A stretch of 26,944 nucleotides of DNA from Planctomycetota bacterium (GTDB lineage Bacteria > Planctomycetota > Planctomycetia > Pirellulales > Pirellulaceae), in the NCBI GenBank assembly GCA_029259935.1, contig JAJDEH010000085.1, forward strand, positions 1-26,944, written 5' to 3'. Positions 7,914 to 16,091 of this stretch are shown here, in pieces. The notes beneath the pieces are model-generated. The model was not told the DNA's origin. It saw only the letters and a list, made by a program, of their open reading frames with translations, and searched no databases. The translations under genes were made by a program, and so were the position numbers. The number at the start of each line of letters is the position of its first letter. The first letter of the stretch is position 1.

Positions 7914-10073
7914 TCAAATCCCTAGTCGCGGCGGGTACATGCCACGATGTAATTCCACGTCGCGATAGTATCTCAGCTGCCAATAGTGCCAACTGTCCAG
8001 CAGTTTTCTCAGCGCGTCGAATTGCGCGGCGTGTAACCGGGACACATCCATGGTCTCGCCAGGATCGTGTTTTAGATCGAACAGCACCCGCCGGTCGCTA
8101 TGCAAATCATGAATCAGTTTGAAGCCGTCTTGCACGACGGCAACTTGGCTTGAGGATGGACATTGAGCGACCAAAAACGCAGCCCGGCCCGCAGGCGGAT
8201 TGTTTTTCAGCAGGCTGTTGCCCTGGAAACTTGGGTGCGCTCGAAGACCCACTAGATCGAGAATCGTTGGGGGCACGTCCACATGTTGGGCCAAACGGTC
8301 ATCCGACCCGACCGGCACGCCCGGACCGGCGATAATTAGCGGCACGCGCATGACTTCGTTGAACACCATGTTCGCATGGGCGGCAAAGCCGTGTTCGTAA
8401 AATGCTTGCCCCGTGTCACCACTAATCACCAGAATCGTTTGTTCGTCGAGGCCACGATCATCGAGGTGGCGGAACAGTCGCCGCAGGTGCGAGTCGACGT
8501 AGGCCAGCGAATTGGCGTATTGCTGTTTGACCAGATGGGCCTGCTCCCTGGGATAGTTATTGAATCGAATCGTGAACGGCAGATTTTCGCGGCCGAATTT
8601 GCGAGGAAAGTCGGCGGGTGTTTCATAGGGCAGATGGCTACTCTGCAGATTCAAGTACATGAAGAAGGGATCGTCGCCCACTTCGTCGATCCAGCGAATG
8701 GCTTCGTCGACGGTAAATCGATCATCGATTTTTCCAGCGCGTTTTTTCCCCTTGATAAAGTTCTCGAATCCCGTATCGCCGCGGGGAACATAGGTTGGGC
8801 CGTCAAACGTTTCGGCGTGGAACAGATGTTCCAAACCCGGCGTCCGCAAGAAACCTAGCATGCCTCCCCAGTTCTCATTTTGCGATGAGATAATCGCCGT
8901 GCGGTATCCGATGGCGTGCAGGATGTCGTAAATCAACAGGCGCGGATACGCCGGCTGCTTAGGGTAAACATAGGTATGCGGAGAACGCAGCGGAAAGTGC
9001 GACGTGAGTGGACACGGATCGGCATAGTTGGAGTGACTGGCTTGCGTGTAGTGGTTTTGAAACACGCGTCCTCTCGCGGCCACCGCGTCGACGGCGGGCA
9101 TGACGGATTGGGAGCCGCCGCAGGACTGAAGCTGGTCGGTCCGCAGGGATTCAACAAGGATTAAGATCACGTTCGGCTTGCGAACCGGCTTGCCCGCCGA
9201 TTCGATATAGTCATCGAGTCCCACAATCGGCCTGAAGTCGACCGGCATCGGCCGGAAGTTCAAATCCTGGTCGGCCCGCCATTGGCGGCAGATGTCCGCC
9301 CATAGATGCCGCATCGGCCCGGTCAATTCGTCTCGCGCCGATGCGTGAAGATCTTGGTAGCTGTAAACGAGCCCTACATCACTGTCGACGACGGGTGCAT
9401 CGGGTGACATTTCCGTCGCCGATCGAATGCCGTTCAATGACAGCGCCAGTAGCAACGCCACACTCACTGCTCCGCCGATCGACATCCGCACTAAGGTTCG
9501 GCCCGACAAAGTCGTCATCAGCCGAGTCAATCCCCACGGCAATAATATGGCGATTGCCGCGACCAATGCGGGCACCGTCACGGCAACATACGGCTCCATG
9601 TGTGCCACATGCTGCAAGAACTGAATGCTGTTCGTGAGGAACAGACGCAGTCCTTCGGCGTTGAGGAACACGCCCGTGCTGCGGAACGAACACCAACTAC
9701 AAGCGTATAGAAATAACGCGAACCAAGTTATCAGCAGCACACCCAATCGCCCGCTCCACCGGATCCATCCGCGGCGCGATACTGTGCAACGCCGCACCAG
9801 CGCGACGGGCATGCCGATGATCGCCAAAACGAACACCACGCCAAGCAGTTCATCGGCGGTCAATGTCCTTTTCACGGCGTTGGTTAGCGCGTCGTGATTG
9901 AGCATGGAACGGTCCATGCTTATCGCCAGTAGCAAATGAGCGGCGGCGAGCAGCCAAAAGACGAGGGTCATTGCCGCCGCGCATCGTGGCAGCCAGCCGG
10001 CCTCGGTCGGTTGGCCTCCGCATTCGCCGGCATCCAGACTGCTTTTTTCGAACCGCTCGTCGTCGTGCCCCAT
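7914..10073 (-). CDS. LtaS-like membrane sulfatase/phosphotransferase superfamily protein
   Basis: The protein has 719 residues. Five hydrophobic segments (about 32-53, 74-97, 109-130, 160-182, 196-215) precede an extracytoplasmic alkaline-phosphatase-superfamily domain that starts near residue 300, the layout of LtaS and MdoB phosphoglycerol transferases and of YejM. The metal-site strand ILILVES places Glu308, a Ser/Thr cluster at 343-348 could supply the nucleophile, and His480 and His566 lie in conserved positions. The expected Asp-His ligand pair reads SGDTGQ at 552-556, so the usual DHG is DTG. There is no Cys/Ser-x-Pro-x-Arg sulfatase signature, so a formylglycine sulfatase is unlikely. 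It probably transfers or hydrolyses a phospho-group on a membrane lipid or glycan. It stands alone between oppositely oriented genes. Confidence 0.82.
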   Translation of the reverse strand: MGHDDERFEKSSLDAGECGGQPTEAGWLPRCAAAMTLVFWLLAAAHLLLAISMDRSMLNHDALTNAVKRTLTADELLGVVFVLAIIGMPVALVRRCTVSRRGWIRWSGRLGVLLITWFALFLYACSWCSFRSTGVFLNAEGLRLFLTNSIQFLQHVAHMEPYVAVTVPALVAAIAILLPWGLTRLMTTLSGRTLVRMSIGGAVSVALLLALSLNGIRSATEMSPDAPVVDSDVGLVYSYQDLHASARDELTGPMRHLWADICRQWRADQDLNFRPMPVDFRPIVGLDDYIESAGKPVRKPNVILILVESLRTDQLQSCGGSQSVMPAVDAVAARGRVFQNHYTQASHSNYADPCPLTSHFPLRSPHTYVYPKQPAYPRLLIYDILHAIGYRTAIISSQNENWGGMLGFLRTPGLEHLFHAETFDGPTYVPRGDTGFENFIKGKKRAGKIDDRFTVDEAIRWIDEVGDDPFFMYLNLQSSHLPYETPADFPRKFGRENLPFTIRFNNYPREQAHLVKQQYANSLAYVDSHLRRLFRHLDDRGLDEQTILVISGDTGQAFYEHGFAAHANMVFNEVMRVPLIIAGPGVPVGSDDRLAQHVDVPPTILDLVGLRAHPSFQGNSLLKNNPPAGRAAFLVAQCPSSSQVAVVQDGFKLIHDLHSDRRVLFDLKHDPGETMDVSRLHAAQFDALRKLLDSWHYWQLRYYRDVELHRGMYPPRLGI

Positions 10074-10201
10074 GGAGGTCTTCTTTCAGTCGGTGGCGGC
10101 CGCATTGCCCGAAATCAATTGCCAGGAATCTCTATGCCGTGGTACTCGGACCGCAAGATTGCCACGACCGAGCGGTTAAATCCTTGATTCTGATCAATGT
10201 A

Positions 10202-10316
10202 CTAGGCTTTGTCCCAAAACGAATTGCTCAAGTACGGCTGGGATCGCAGCGCAGTTTCCTGGGGGCTCCCGTTGGTCGACCCCAGCCACCCAAACCTGTT
10301 TTGGGCCAAAGCCTAG
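10202..10316. repeat. nested inverted-repeat element (MITE-like or structured RNA)
   Basis: The 19-nt arms at 10202-10220 and 10298-10316 are inverted copies matching at 18 of 19 positions; both outer ends read CTAG. Inside, a perfect 7-bp inverted repeat (GGCTGGG at 10236-10242 with CCCAGCC at 10281-10287) is nested. No transposase is present and I see no clear target-site duplication. A non-autonomous mobile element, a dispersed planctomycete repeat or a structured non-coding RNA would all fit. Confidence 0.6.
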
Positions 10317-10339
10317 CCCTCAATTCTAGTAGGAGATTC

Positions 10340-10375
10340 GCCCTAAATCCAACGGCCCGGCGTTAACTCTAGGGC
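10340..10375. repeat. second hairpin beside the nested inverted repeat
   Basis: GCCCTA (10340-10345) pairs with TAGGGC (10370-10375). After a symmetric 5x5 internal loop, AACG (10351-10354) pairs with CGTT (10361-10364). It lies upstream of the proposed promoter for the seven-TM gene, so it would not be in that gene's leader. Confidence 0.3.
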
Positions 10376-10416
10376 CATGCGATTTTTCGAGGTCCCAAGC
10401 CGCAGGCCCTACGACG

Positions 10417-10444
10417 TTGATCCCCCGGGCAGCGCTTCTATAAT
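10417..10444 (+). promoter_or_regulatory. sigma70-type promoter for the seven-TM gene
   Basis: A perfect TATAAT (10439-10444) stands 16 bp after TTGATC (10417-10422, 4 of 6 matches to TTGACA). The start codon at 10508 is about 55 bp past the expected transcription start. This is the best-looking promoter I could find in the window. Confidence 0.5.
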
Positions 10445-10507
10445 TCACGACCTTTAATTGAGCCGTTCTGCCGGTTCAATTCAATTCGCAATCTCAGAAC
10501 GAACAGC

Positions 10508-11410
10508 GTGAACGTGGAAAAAATTCAGATTGATTATCAGCTTGGTGTCCAGCTTGCGAATTGGGTTGCGGGAATTACCGGAGGAGCTTGTGTCGCCGTC
10601 GCCGCACTGATCATGGGTGTTGTCATTCTCAAGTCCTTGTTGATTTATCGCAACGATTCGCAGCGCGGTGAAGAACCAGAGAAGAAATTCCCATTTCTTA
10701 CCTACTTTGTCGGAATTCCAATCGTCATTGCATTCTTCACGGCGACCCTCTCGCTCATGACGATGGCAATGGTCTGGGGAGGCGTTTATGCATGCGCTAA
10801 CTTCTGTTTAAACCTCCGCCCGGATACGATTGTCGCCTTTATCGGCGAGGATCTGACTCGTGGATCTTTTTCCTTGAGGATTGTATCGTTCACGGTGCCG
10901 CTGACTATCTTCTTCACGGCCCGAGGTCTTTGGTCGGCAAAGGTGAAATCCGACAGTCCAGACGCACAGCGCAAGAAGAAGCTCGGGAATCGGCGAATGC
11001 AGATCCTGCTCGAAGGCTTGCTGTTTGTGGCCGCGGCCTCATGCTTGTGGTATCGGCTAGTACAAAGCGGTGAATTGGCGACCGTCGGAATTCTCTTGAG
11101 CTTCGTTTTGCTGTTCGTCATCGATGACTGGATGGTCTTGTCTTACTACCGAATTCAGCTTGAAGATGGAATACCATGGACTCACAACTTGCGAATGTTT
11201 TTGGCCGTTTTCATTGTGTCGATCCTGACGGGCACGATGCTGTTCCTCGTGTTTTCGATTCCTATTGCCTTGCTGTTAATCTTCGTGGTAGCCCCGGTTT
11301 TGCTCCTCACGGTGGTCGGGGCCAAAAGTTCGCTGGATTCTTCAAGGAGCCAAGACATTTCCGACGCTGCGATCGCTTCTGACCCGGAGCGGGAACCGGA
11401 ATCGAATTAA
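10508..11410 (+). CDS. unrecognised seven-transmembrane protein
   Basis: This is a 300-residue protein of no family I recognise. Hydrophobic segments lie at about 25-46, 64-97 (long enough for one kinked or two helices), 123-141, 165-183, 190-211, 227-250 and 252-271. A charged, Lys/Arg-rich loop at 145-163 would be cytoplasmic by the positive-inside rule. The last 28 residues form a Ser/Asp/Glu-rich tail. No catalytic motif, cysteine pair or transporter signature is visible. The start is GTG at 10508, with another GTG two codons later at 10514; both have only weak ribosome-binding sites. A near-consensus promoter lies upstream. The next gene, another membrane-anchored protein on the same strand, begins 193 bp downstream. 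Confidence 0.75.
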   Translation: MNVEKIQIDYQLGVQLANWVAGITGGACVAVAALIMGVVILKSLLIYRNDSQRGEEPEKKFPFLTYFVGIPIVIAFFTATLSLMTMAMVWGGVYACANFCLNLRPDTIVAFIGEDLTRGSFSLRIVSFTVPLTIFFTARGLWSAKVKSDSPDAQRKKKLGNRRMQILLEGLLFVAAASCLWYRLVQSGELATVGILLSFVLLFVIDDWMVLSYYRIQLEDGIPWTHNLRMFLAVFIVSILTGTMLFLVFSIPIALLLIFVVAPVLLLTVVGAKSSLDSSRSQDISDAAIASDPEREPESN

Positions 11411-11603
11411 TCCAAAGGGAACAACACGTCGGACGAACAACACCAAAAAGTACACAGGACCTTGGGATCGACTATCGCCCTATCGAGGGTTCAGCCGTAG
11501 AATTCTTCCGGCGGACGATCGCCCGTGACTGGCCGGACCGGTTGCAACCGCGGATTCCGGCCTGTAACCACATCAACCAGGATCGACCGGGAGACAGTTT
11601 GAC

Positions 11604-13397
11604 GTGGAAAACTCCACCCCTTCAGCGGTAGACGGCGTTTCCGATCTACCCCCAGCCGAAGACAAGCCGACCAATCGCCAATCCGGGATTCGCCCTTTGC
11701 GAATTTGGCCAGCAACGTTGATCGTCTGTTTGATTTGGGGGCTGCGCATCGGCGCGGGGTTCGCCGACGAACCGTCTTTCCCCGTGATCATGACCCAATT
11801 CGTGGCACCGTGCGGCGTGTCTATCTTGATTCTGTTGTGGTGGATTCTGTTCAGCCGCGCATTGATCAGGGAAAGACTCTTGGGGGCGCTCGGCATGCTG
11901 GCGATTTTCGCCGTGACCACGGCGCTGACCGACAAGACGGTGACGGGCGTGGGCACGATGATCTTCGCGATACCGTGGGGCATGACCGCGTTCGCCGTGT
12001 TCGCGGGATGCGCGCGGAATTGGTATCCCGCTCGAACTGCCCTAGCGCTCCTGGCGGCGCTGGTCGGATTCGGTTATTGGGACCTGATCCGTATCGACGA
12101 GATCCATGGCGACTTCGACATGGTGCGCAGTTGGCGGTGGGAGCCGACGGCGGAAGACCGATTCTTGGAGAAGTTGGCGGCGCGTTCGGCAAAGTCAAGC
12201 AAGCCACAAAAAGTAACGTCCGAATCTCTGGCGGTTTCCGAATGGCCAGCGTTCCGTGGCGCGGCGCGCCGAGGTGAACAGCCCGGCGTCGAACTTGTTG
12301 AGGATTGGAAAACGCATCCGCCTAAAGAGTTGTGGCGGGTGCCGATCGGCCCGGGCTGGTCCTCGTTTTCGGTCGCCGGCGACCGCCTGTACACGCAAGA
12401 GCAGCGGGGCGAATTCGAAGCGGTCGTCTGCTACAACGCCTCCGACGGCGGCCAGTTGTGGGTTCACCAGGATAAATCCCGCTTTTGGGAGACCATCGGC
12501 GGTGCCGGGCCGCGCGGAACTCCGACCATCGCGGAAGATGGCTTGTATTCACTCGGTGCCAATGGCTTGTTGAATCGGCTTGACCCGCTGACCGGCAAGC
12601 TCGTTTGGCAGAGCGACATTCGTGACGACGCCAACCGTAAACCGCCAACTTGGGGTTTCTCGTCGTCGCCACTGGTCACCCACGGCCTAGTGATGATCCA
12701 TGCTGGAGGCAGCAAAGATAAGGGCGTGCTCGCCTACGACAAGGCAACCGGAGACCTGCGCTGGAGCGCTGCCGCCGGGGATCATAGTTACAGTTCCCCA
12801 CAATTGTCCACCTTGGATGGCAAACAGTGCGTGGTAATGTTGACGAATAAGGGCATTGGATTCCTCGACCCTGAAAGTGGAAACGTACTTGGCAACCATG
12901 ATTGGGAGTTCGAGGGGTACCGAGTGGTTCAGCCGCTGGTACTCGACGATTCGCGCATCTTGCTAGGGACGCCGATGGACACCGGGACCATGTGCATCGA
13001 AGCCCACTGGGACGGCGAACAGTTCTCGATCAAGGAACTGTGGATCACGAAAGATATGAAGCCGTACTACAATGACTACGTGGCTCACAACGGATTCCTG
13101 TATGGATTTGATAACGGCATATTCGCCTGCATTGACCTCCGCGACGGGAAAAGACAATGGAAGCGAGGCCGCTATGGCCACGGACAAGTCCTGCTGTTAC
13201 CGACCGGCAACCAGTTGCTGGTCAGTTCCGAGGAGGGAGAAATCGTACTGCTTCGCGCTACGCCGGAAAGATTTCAGGAGGTTGTCCGGCATGAAGTCCT
13301 CCAAGGCAGAACGTGGAATCACCCGGTCGTCGTCGGCAACCGCCTGTACGTCCGCAACGGCCAAGAAGCAGCCTGCTTTGAACTGTCGATCAAATAA
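11604..13397 (+). CDS. membrane-anchored PQQ-like beta-propeller protein
   Basis: The protein has 597 residues. The first ~165 hold about five hydrophobic segments (33-53, 66-85, 91-109, 115-135, 143-162). From residue ~213 a WPAFRG motif opens a beta-propeller with PQQ-like blades: repeated units such as LDPLTGKLVWQ, YDKATGDLRWS and IDLRDGKRQWK, each ending in a conserved Trp. In planctomycetes, WPxFRG-type propellers are common exported proteins, usually with just a signal peptide; here the propeller is tied to a multi-helix membrane region. I see no haem motif, so quinoprotein dehydrogenase activity is not shown and a scaffold or BamB-like binding role is possible. The start is GTG with GGGAG about 10 nt upstream. 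Confidence 0.85.
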   Translation: MENSTPSAVDGVSDLPPAEDKPTNRQSGIRPLRIWPATLIVCLIWGLRIGAGFADEPSFPVIMTQFVAPCGVSILILLWWILFSRALIRERLLGALGMLAIFAVTTALTDKTVTGVGTMIFAIPWGMTAFAVFAGCARNWYPARTALALLAALVGFGYWDLIRIDEIHGDFDMVRSWRWEPTAEDRFLEKLAARSAKSSKPQKVTSESLAVSEWPAFRGAARRGEQPGVELVEDWKTHPPKELWRVPIGPGWSSFSVAGDRLYTQEQRGEFEAVVCYNASDGGQLWVHQDKSRFWETIGGAGPRGTPTIAEDGLYSLGANGLLNRLDPLTGKLVWQSDIRDDANRKPPTWGFSSSPLVTHGLVMIHAGGSKDKGVLAYDKATGDLRWSAAAGDHSYSSPQLSTLDGKQCVVMLTNKGIGFLDPESGNVLGNHDWEFEGYRVVQPLVLDDSRILLGTPMDTGTMCIEAHWDGEQFSIKELWITKDMKPYYNDYVAHNGFLYGFDNGIFACIDLRDGKRQWKRGRYGHGQVLLLPTGNQLLVSSEEGEIVLLRATPERFQEVVRHEVLQGRTWNHPVVVGNRLYVRNGQEAACFELSIK

Positions 13398-13554
13398 CTG
13401 GCCGAACAGCAAATTGACGAGGCGCGGGATTGCTTGGTCTCCAGCGCCGGTCGCAAAATCATTCTTCCTCCCGATTCCGATCGCCGACCCACCTCAGCCA
13501 GTTCGAGTCCGCAGGAACGGTGATTCGCATGGGTCGCGCGACGGTTGGCGAGTT

Positions 13555-13830
13555 TCACTTCACCAGCGGTGCCTGCTTGGCGGTTATCGACGGCGTTTTC
13601 CGCGCCATCTCCGCATTCAGTTCGGCGAACGGTTGCCACGACTCGGGCAGATCGGCCTCGTGAAAAATTGCTTCCACCGGACATTCCTGCGCGCAGGCTC
13701 CGCAATCGGTGCATGAGTCAGGATCGATGTATAGCATCTGCTCGCCTTCGTGGAAGCAGTCGGTGGGGCAAACCACGACGCAATCGGTGTGTTTGCAGCC
13801 AAAGCAAGGATTCGCGACGACATAGGCCAT
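13555..13830 (-). CDS. fdxA: 7Fe ferredoxin (3Fe-4S / 4Fe-4S), FdxA type
   Basis: This 91-residue electron carrier has nine cysteines at 9, 12, 17, 21, 25, 40, 43, 46 and 50, exactly the Azotobacter ferredoxin I pattern shifted by one residue. By analogy Cys9, 17 and 50 bind the 3Fe-4S cluster and Cys21, 40, 43 and 46 the 4Fe-4S cluster. The VCPTDCF and CGACAQECP motifs are intact. The C-terminal tail is shorter than the ~107-residue family norm. The ATG at 13830 was chosen because AGGAG lies 9 nt upstream; a start at 13848 would add six residues and place the ribosome-binding site inside the gene. It is divergent from the sugar epimerase and convergent with the propeller gene. The redox partner is not evident here. 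Confidence 0.93.
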   Translation of the reverse strand: MAYVVANPCFGCKHTDCVVVCPTDCFHEGEQMLYIDPDSCTDCGACAQECPVEAIFHEADLPESWQPFAELNAEMARKTPSITAKQAPLVK

Positions 13831-13860
13831 GGTACAAGGCTCCTGCAAAGCGAAAACAAC

Positions 13861-13877
13861 GAAAGCCGACGGCTTTC
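13861..13877. repeat. leader hairpin of fdxA
   Basis: GAAAGCC (13861-13867) and GGCTTTC (13871-13877) form a perfect 7-bp stem with a 3-nt loop. In the fdxA direction the hairpin ends 30 nt before the start and is followed by GTTGTTTT, so it resembles a weak attenuator or an operator for an iron or redox regulator. Confidence 0.35.
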
Positions 13878-14066
13878 CTCAAAGCACATGCGGAGGGCGC
13901 TGAAAAGGCGGACACCGGATGGCAGATTAATTTTCAGCTTTCGGCGAATCGCGCTCGTCGATGGCGGTTCGGTCGTCTGCCCGACAGGTTCTTGAACGAC
14001 TGTGCTTTGGATGGGACACTGCACGGTTGGAAGTGCAACTGGTAACACCCAATTTGGAGACACGAT

Positions 14067-14918
14067 ATGAAGTTCGGCATGAATCTGCTGCTGTGGTCGG
14101 GGGAGATTAACGACGAAATGATTTCAGTCGCCCAGTCGCTGAAGAAAATGGGCTATGACGGGGTGGAAGTACCCATTTTCAATTTGGATTTGGACTACGC
14201 CGCTTGGGGCCAGCGGCTGGCCGATTTGGGACTTGAACGGACCGCCGTGACCGTGCGGACCGAGGAAGACAACCCGATCAGCCCCGACGCTGGCGTGCGG
14301 GCCAAGGGAGTCGAGGCGACCAAACGTACGTTGGATTGTTGCCAGGCACTCGGGGCGACGCATTTAGCCGGTCCGTATCATTCGGCATTGGGGTTGTTCA
14401 GCGGCGCTGGACCGACGCAGGACGAGTGGAACTGGGGCGTCGACAGCATGCGGCAAGTTGCCCAACATGCGGGCGACGTGGGCGTGACGCTGGCCGTGGA
14501 ATGCCTCAATCGCTTTGAAACGTACTTGCTCACTTGCCACGCCGACGCGGCCCGGTTCGTCAAAGAGGTCGATCATCCCAATTGTCGGATGATGTACGAC
14601 ACGTTCCATGCCAACATCGAAGAAAAGAATGTCACGGAGGCTGTTCGTGGTTGCATTGATGTTTGCTGCCATGTCCACATTTCGGAAAACGACCGCAGTA
14701 CGCCCGGGCAAGGCGATGTGAAATGGGACGAGACGTTCGATGTGCTGAAGGAAGTCGGTTACGACGGCTGGCTCATGATCGAAGCTTTTGGACTTGCTCT
14801 GCCGGAACTGGCCGCCGCCACCAAAATTTGGCGACGGATGTATGACAGCGAAGAGCAACTGGCCCGCGACGGCTTGGCGTTCATGAAAGCGGAATACGGC
14901 AAACGCTGGAACGGCTAG
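14067..14918 (+). CDS. sugar phosphate isomerase/epimerase; D-tagatose/D-psicose 3-epimerase-like
   Basis: This is a 283-residue TIM-barrel protein of the AP-endonuclease-2-type sugar epimerase family. The four metal and catalytic ligands are visible: Glu145 (AVECLNRFE), Asp178 (YDTFH), His204 (HVHISEND) and Glu239 (MIEAFG). Their spacing (33, 26 and 35 residues) equals that of Glu152/Asp185/His211/Glu246 in Pseudomonas cichorii D-tagatose 3-epimerase, as I recall it, so a Mn-dependent ketose 3-epimerase is the best guess. The true substrate could be another keto-sugar, since planctomycetes carry many such paralogues. GGAG about 8 nt upstream supports the ATG. scpB follows after 59 bp on the same strand with no functional link that I can see. 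Confidence 0.85.
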   Translation: MKFGMNLLLWSGEINDEMISVAQSLKKMGYDGVEVPIFNLDLDYAAWGQRLADLGLERTAVTVRTEEDNPISPDAGVRAKGVEATKRTLDCCQALGATHLAGPYHSALGLFSGAGPTQDEWNWGVDSMRQVAQHAGDVGVTLAVECLNRFETYLLTCHADAARFVKEVDHPNCRMMYDTFHANIEEKNVTEAVRGCIDVCCHVHISENDRSTPGQGDVKWDETFDVLKEVGYDGWLMIEAFGLALPELAAATKIWRRMYDSEEQLARDGLAFMKAEYGKRWNG

Positions 14919-14977
14919 CGACGCCCGACCAGGCACTGGCCTTGCTTGATGGATCAGCTATGGCGTAAGTTGCTGGC

Positions 14978-15745
14978 ATGACGGATCAAGCGAGTCAACC
15001 TGATTCCGAAGCAGCCGAGAATCTCGGCTTGGACGGCTTTCTTCAGCCGGCCGACGATGACGGTTTGTCGTTGGACGAGCTGAGCCAAGCCTATGCCGAC
15101 TTGTTGAAGCAGGGCGACGATCCTTACCAACCCGACGCCCCTCGCGCGGAGAGTTCGCCCGATGCTGTCGCCGAGGAGGCCGTCGAAGCCGAAGAACCGG
15201 AGGATGACGACGATTCGCACGAGGTTTCTCCGCGTAGCATTTTGGAGGCGATTCTGTTTGTTGGCACGCCCGACGAAACCCCATTGACCAGCGAGCAGGT
15301 CGCGGCGCTGATGCGCGGCGTGCGGCCGCAAGAGATCGACGAACTGGTCGTAGAACTGAACTCGCGCTACGATGCGGAAGACTGCCCCTACAAGATCGTG
15401 GCCAGCGGACCGGGTTATGAAATGGTATTGCGCGAAGAGTTCGCGGCGGTCAGGAACAAGTTTTACGGGCGCGTGAAAGATGCCAAGCTGTCGCAAGCAG
15501 CGATCGATGTGCTAGCAGTCGTCGCATACAATCAACCGGTGACGCGCGACGAAGTGGATAAACTACGGACAAAGCCGAGTTCGTCGCTGTTGTCGCAGTT
15601 GGTCCGTCGGCAACTGCTGGCAATTCAACGGCCCGATACGAAGCCCCGCACCAAACAGTATGTGACGACCGATCGCTTCCTAGCATTGTTCGGGCTGGAG
15701 AGTCTGAATGACCTGCCGACCAGTCACCACCCGGATCGGCTGTAG
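14978..15745 (+). CDS. scpB: SMC-Scp complex subunit ScpB
   Basis: This 255-residue subunit of the SMC-ScpAB condensin works in chromosome compaction and segregation. The first ~80 residues are a poorly conserved, very acidic extension (many Asp and Glu). The winged-helix ScpB core begins with SPRSILEAILFVG near residue 84, continues through PYKIVASGPGYEMVLREEF, and includes the family hallmark SQAAIDVLAVVAYNQPVTRDEVDKLR. The C-terminal wing ends in YVTTDRFLALFGLESLNDLP, also typical. The usual length is about 180-220, so the extra length comes from the acidic N-terminus. No scpA lies adjacent, although the two often sit together. The ribosome-binding site is weak. Confidence 0.93.
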   Translation: MTDQASQPDSEAAENLGLDGFLQPADDDGLSLDELSQAYADLLKQGDDPYQPDAPRAESSPDAVAEEAVEAEEPEDDDDSHEVSPRSILEAILFVGTPDETPLTSEQVAALMRGVRPQEIDELVVELNSRYDAEDCPYKIVASGPGYEMVLREEFAAVRNKFYGRVKDAKLSQAAIDVLAVVAYNQPVTRDEVDKLRTKPSSSLLSQLVRRQLLAIQRPDTKPRTKQYVTTDRFLALFGLESLNDLPTSHHPDRL

Positions 15746-16091
15746 TCGGTGCTGCCCCGCCACGGACCGTTTTTCTATCCCCCGGCACCTGGGGGTTAGC
15801 TGGACTGCAAATTCGTAAGGCATTTCAGGAAAAAGACTTACGGAAATACCCTGATTAGACACCTGACGGATCGCAGCCGCGTTGGTAGAATCTTTCTTTT
15901 AACAATACACTACTGCCTAAACCGATCTAAGGTAGAGTTCCTTTGATAAACCGCTTTCAGAGCGAATGGCGACACTGGGCAAGTTTCGATCGTCCCGCAG
16001 GGTTGGCAAGCAGCCTAATTGACTGCTTGAATTTTATCGCCGCAGTGTAATTCTTATCTAATCACCGTGACCTTCGTGGTCATGATTTCGT
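15746..16091. other. intergenic region upstream of rpe
   Basis: This 346-bp gap lies between scpB and rpe on the same strand. It contains a GC-rich hairpin at 15779-15795 (five G-C pairs plus two inner pairs, loop CAC) that lacks a T-run, a 6-bp inverted repeat at 15814-15819/15837-15842, and a promoter candidate at 15863-15891. No gene or RNA gene is visible. Confidence 0.5.
15863..15891 (+). promoter_or_regulatory. candidate extended -10 promoter for the rpe operon
   Basis: CTGACG (15863-15868), a 17-bp spacer and TAGAAT (15886-15891), with a TG one base before the -10 as in extended -10 promoters. It would give a leader of about 195 nt ahead of rpe, which is long, so a nearer promoter cannot be excluded. 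Confidence 0.35.

Larger units (their letters stand above)
10074..10507. other. 434-bp divergent intergenic region with structured repeats
   Basis: This gap lies between the minus-strand LtaS-like gene and the plus-strand seven-TM gene. It contains a 115-bp nested inverted repeat (10202-10316), a second hairpin (10340-10375) and a near-consensus promoter (10417-10444). I see no credible protein-coding frame or tRNA in it. Confidence 0.6.

Noticed and set aside
7914..10073. Annotation as an arylsulfatase
   Set aside because: No Cys/Ser-x-Pro-x-Arg formylglycine signature is present and five N-terminal membrane helices match LtaS/MdoB-type proteins instead.
15779..15795. GC-rich hairpin after scpB considered as a terminator
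   Set aside because: Strong stem but no T-run on the plus-strand side; kept only as a note in the intergenic entry.
16019..16051. TTGACT ... TGTAAT as the rpe promoter
   Set aside because: The spacer is 21 bp, too long for a standard sigma70 promoter; the pair at 15863-15891 fits better.
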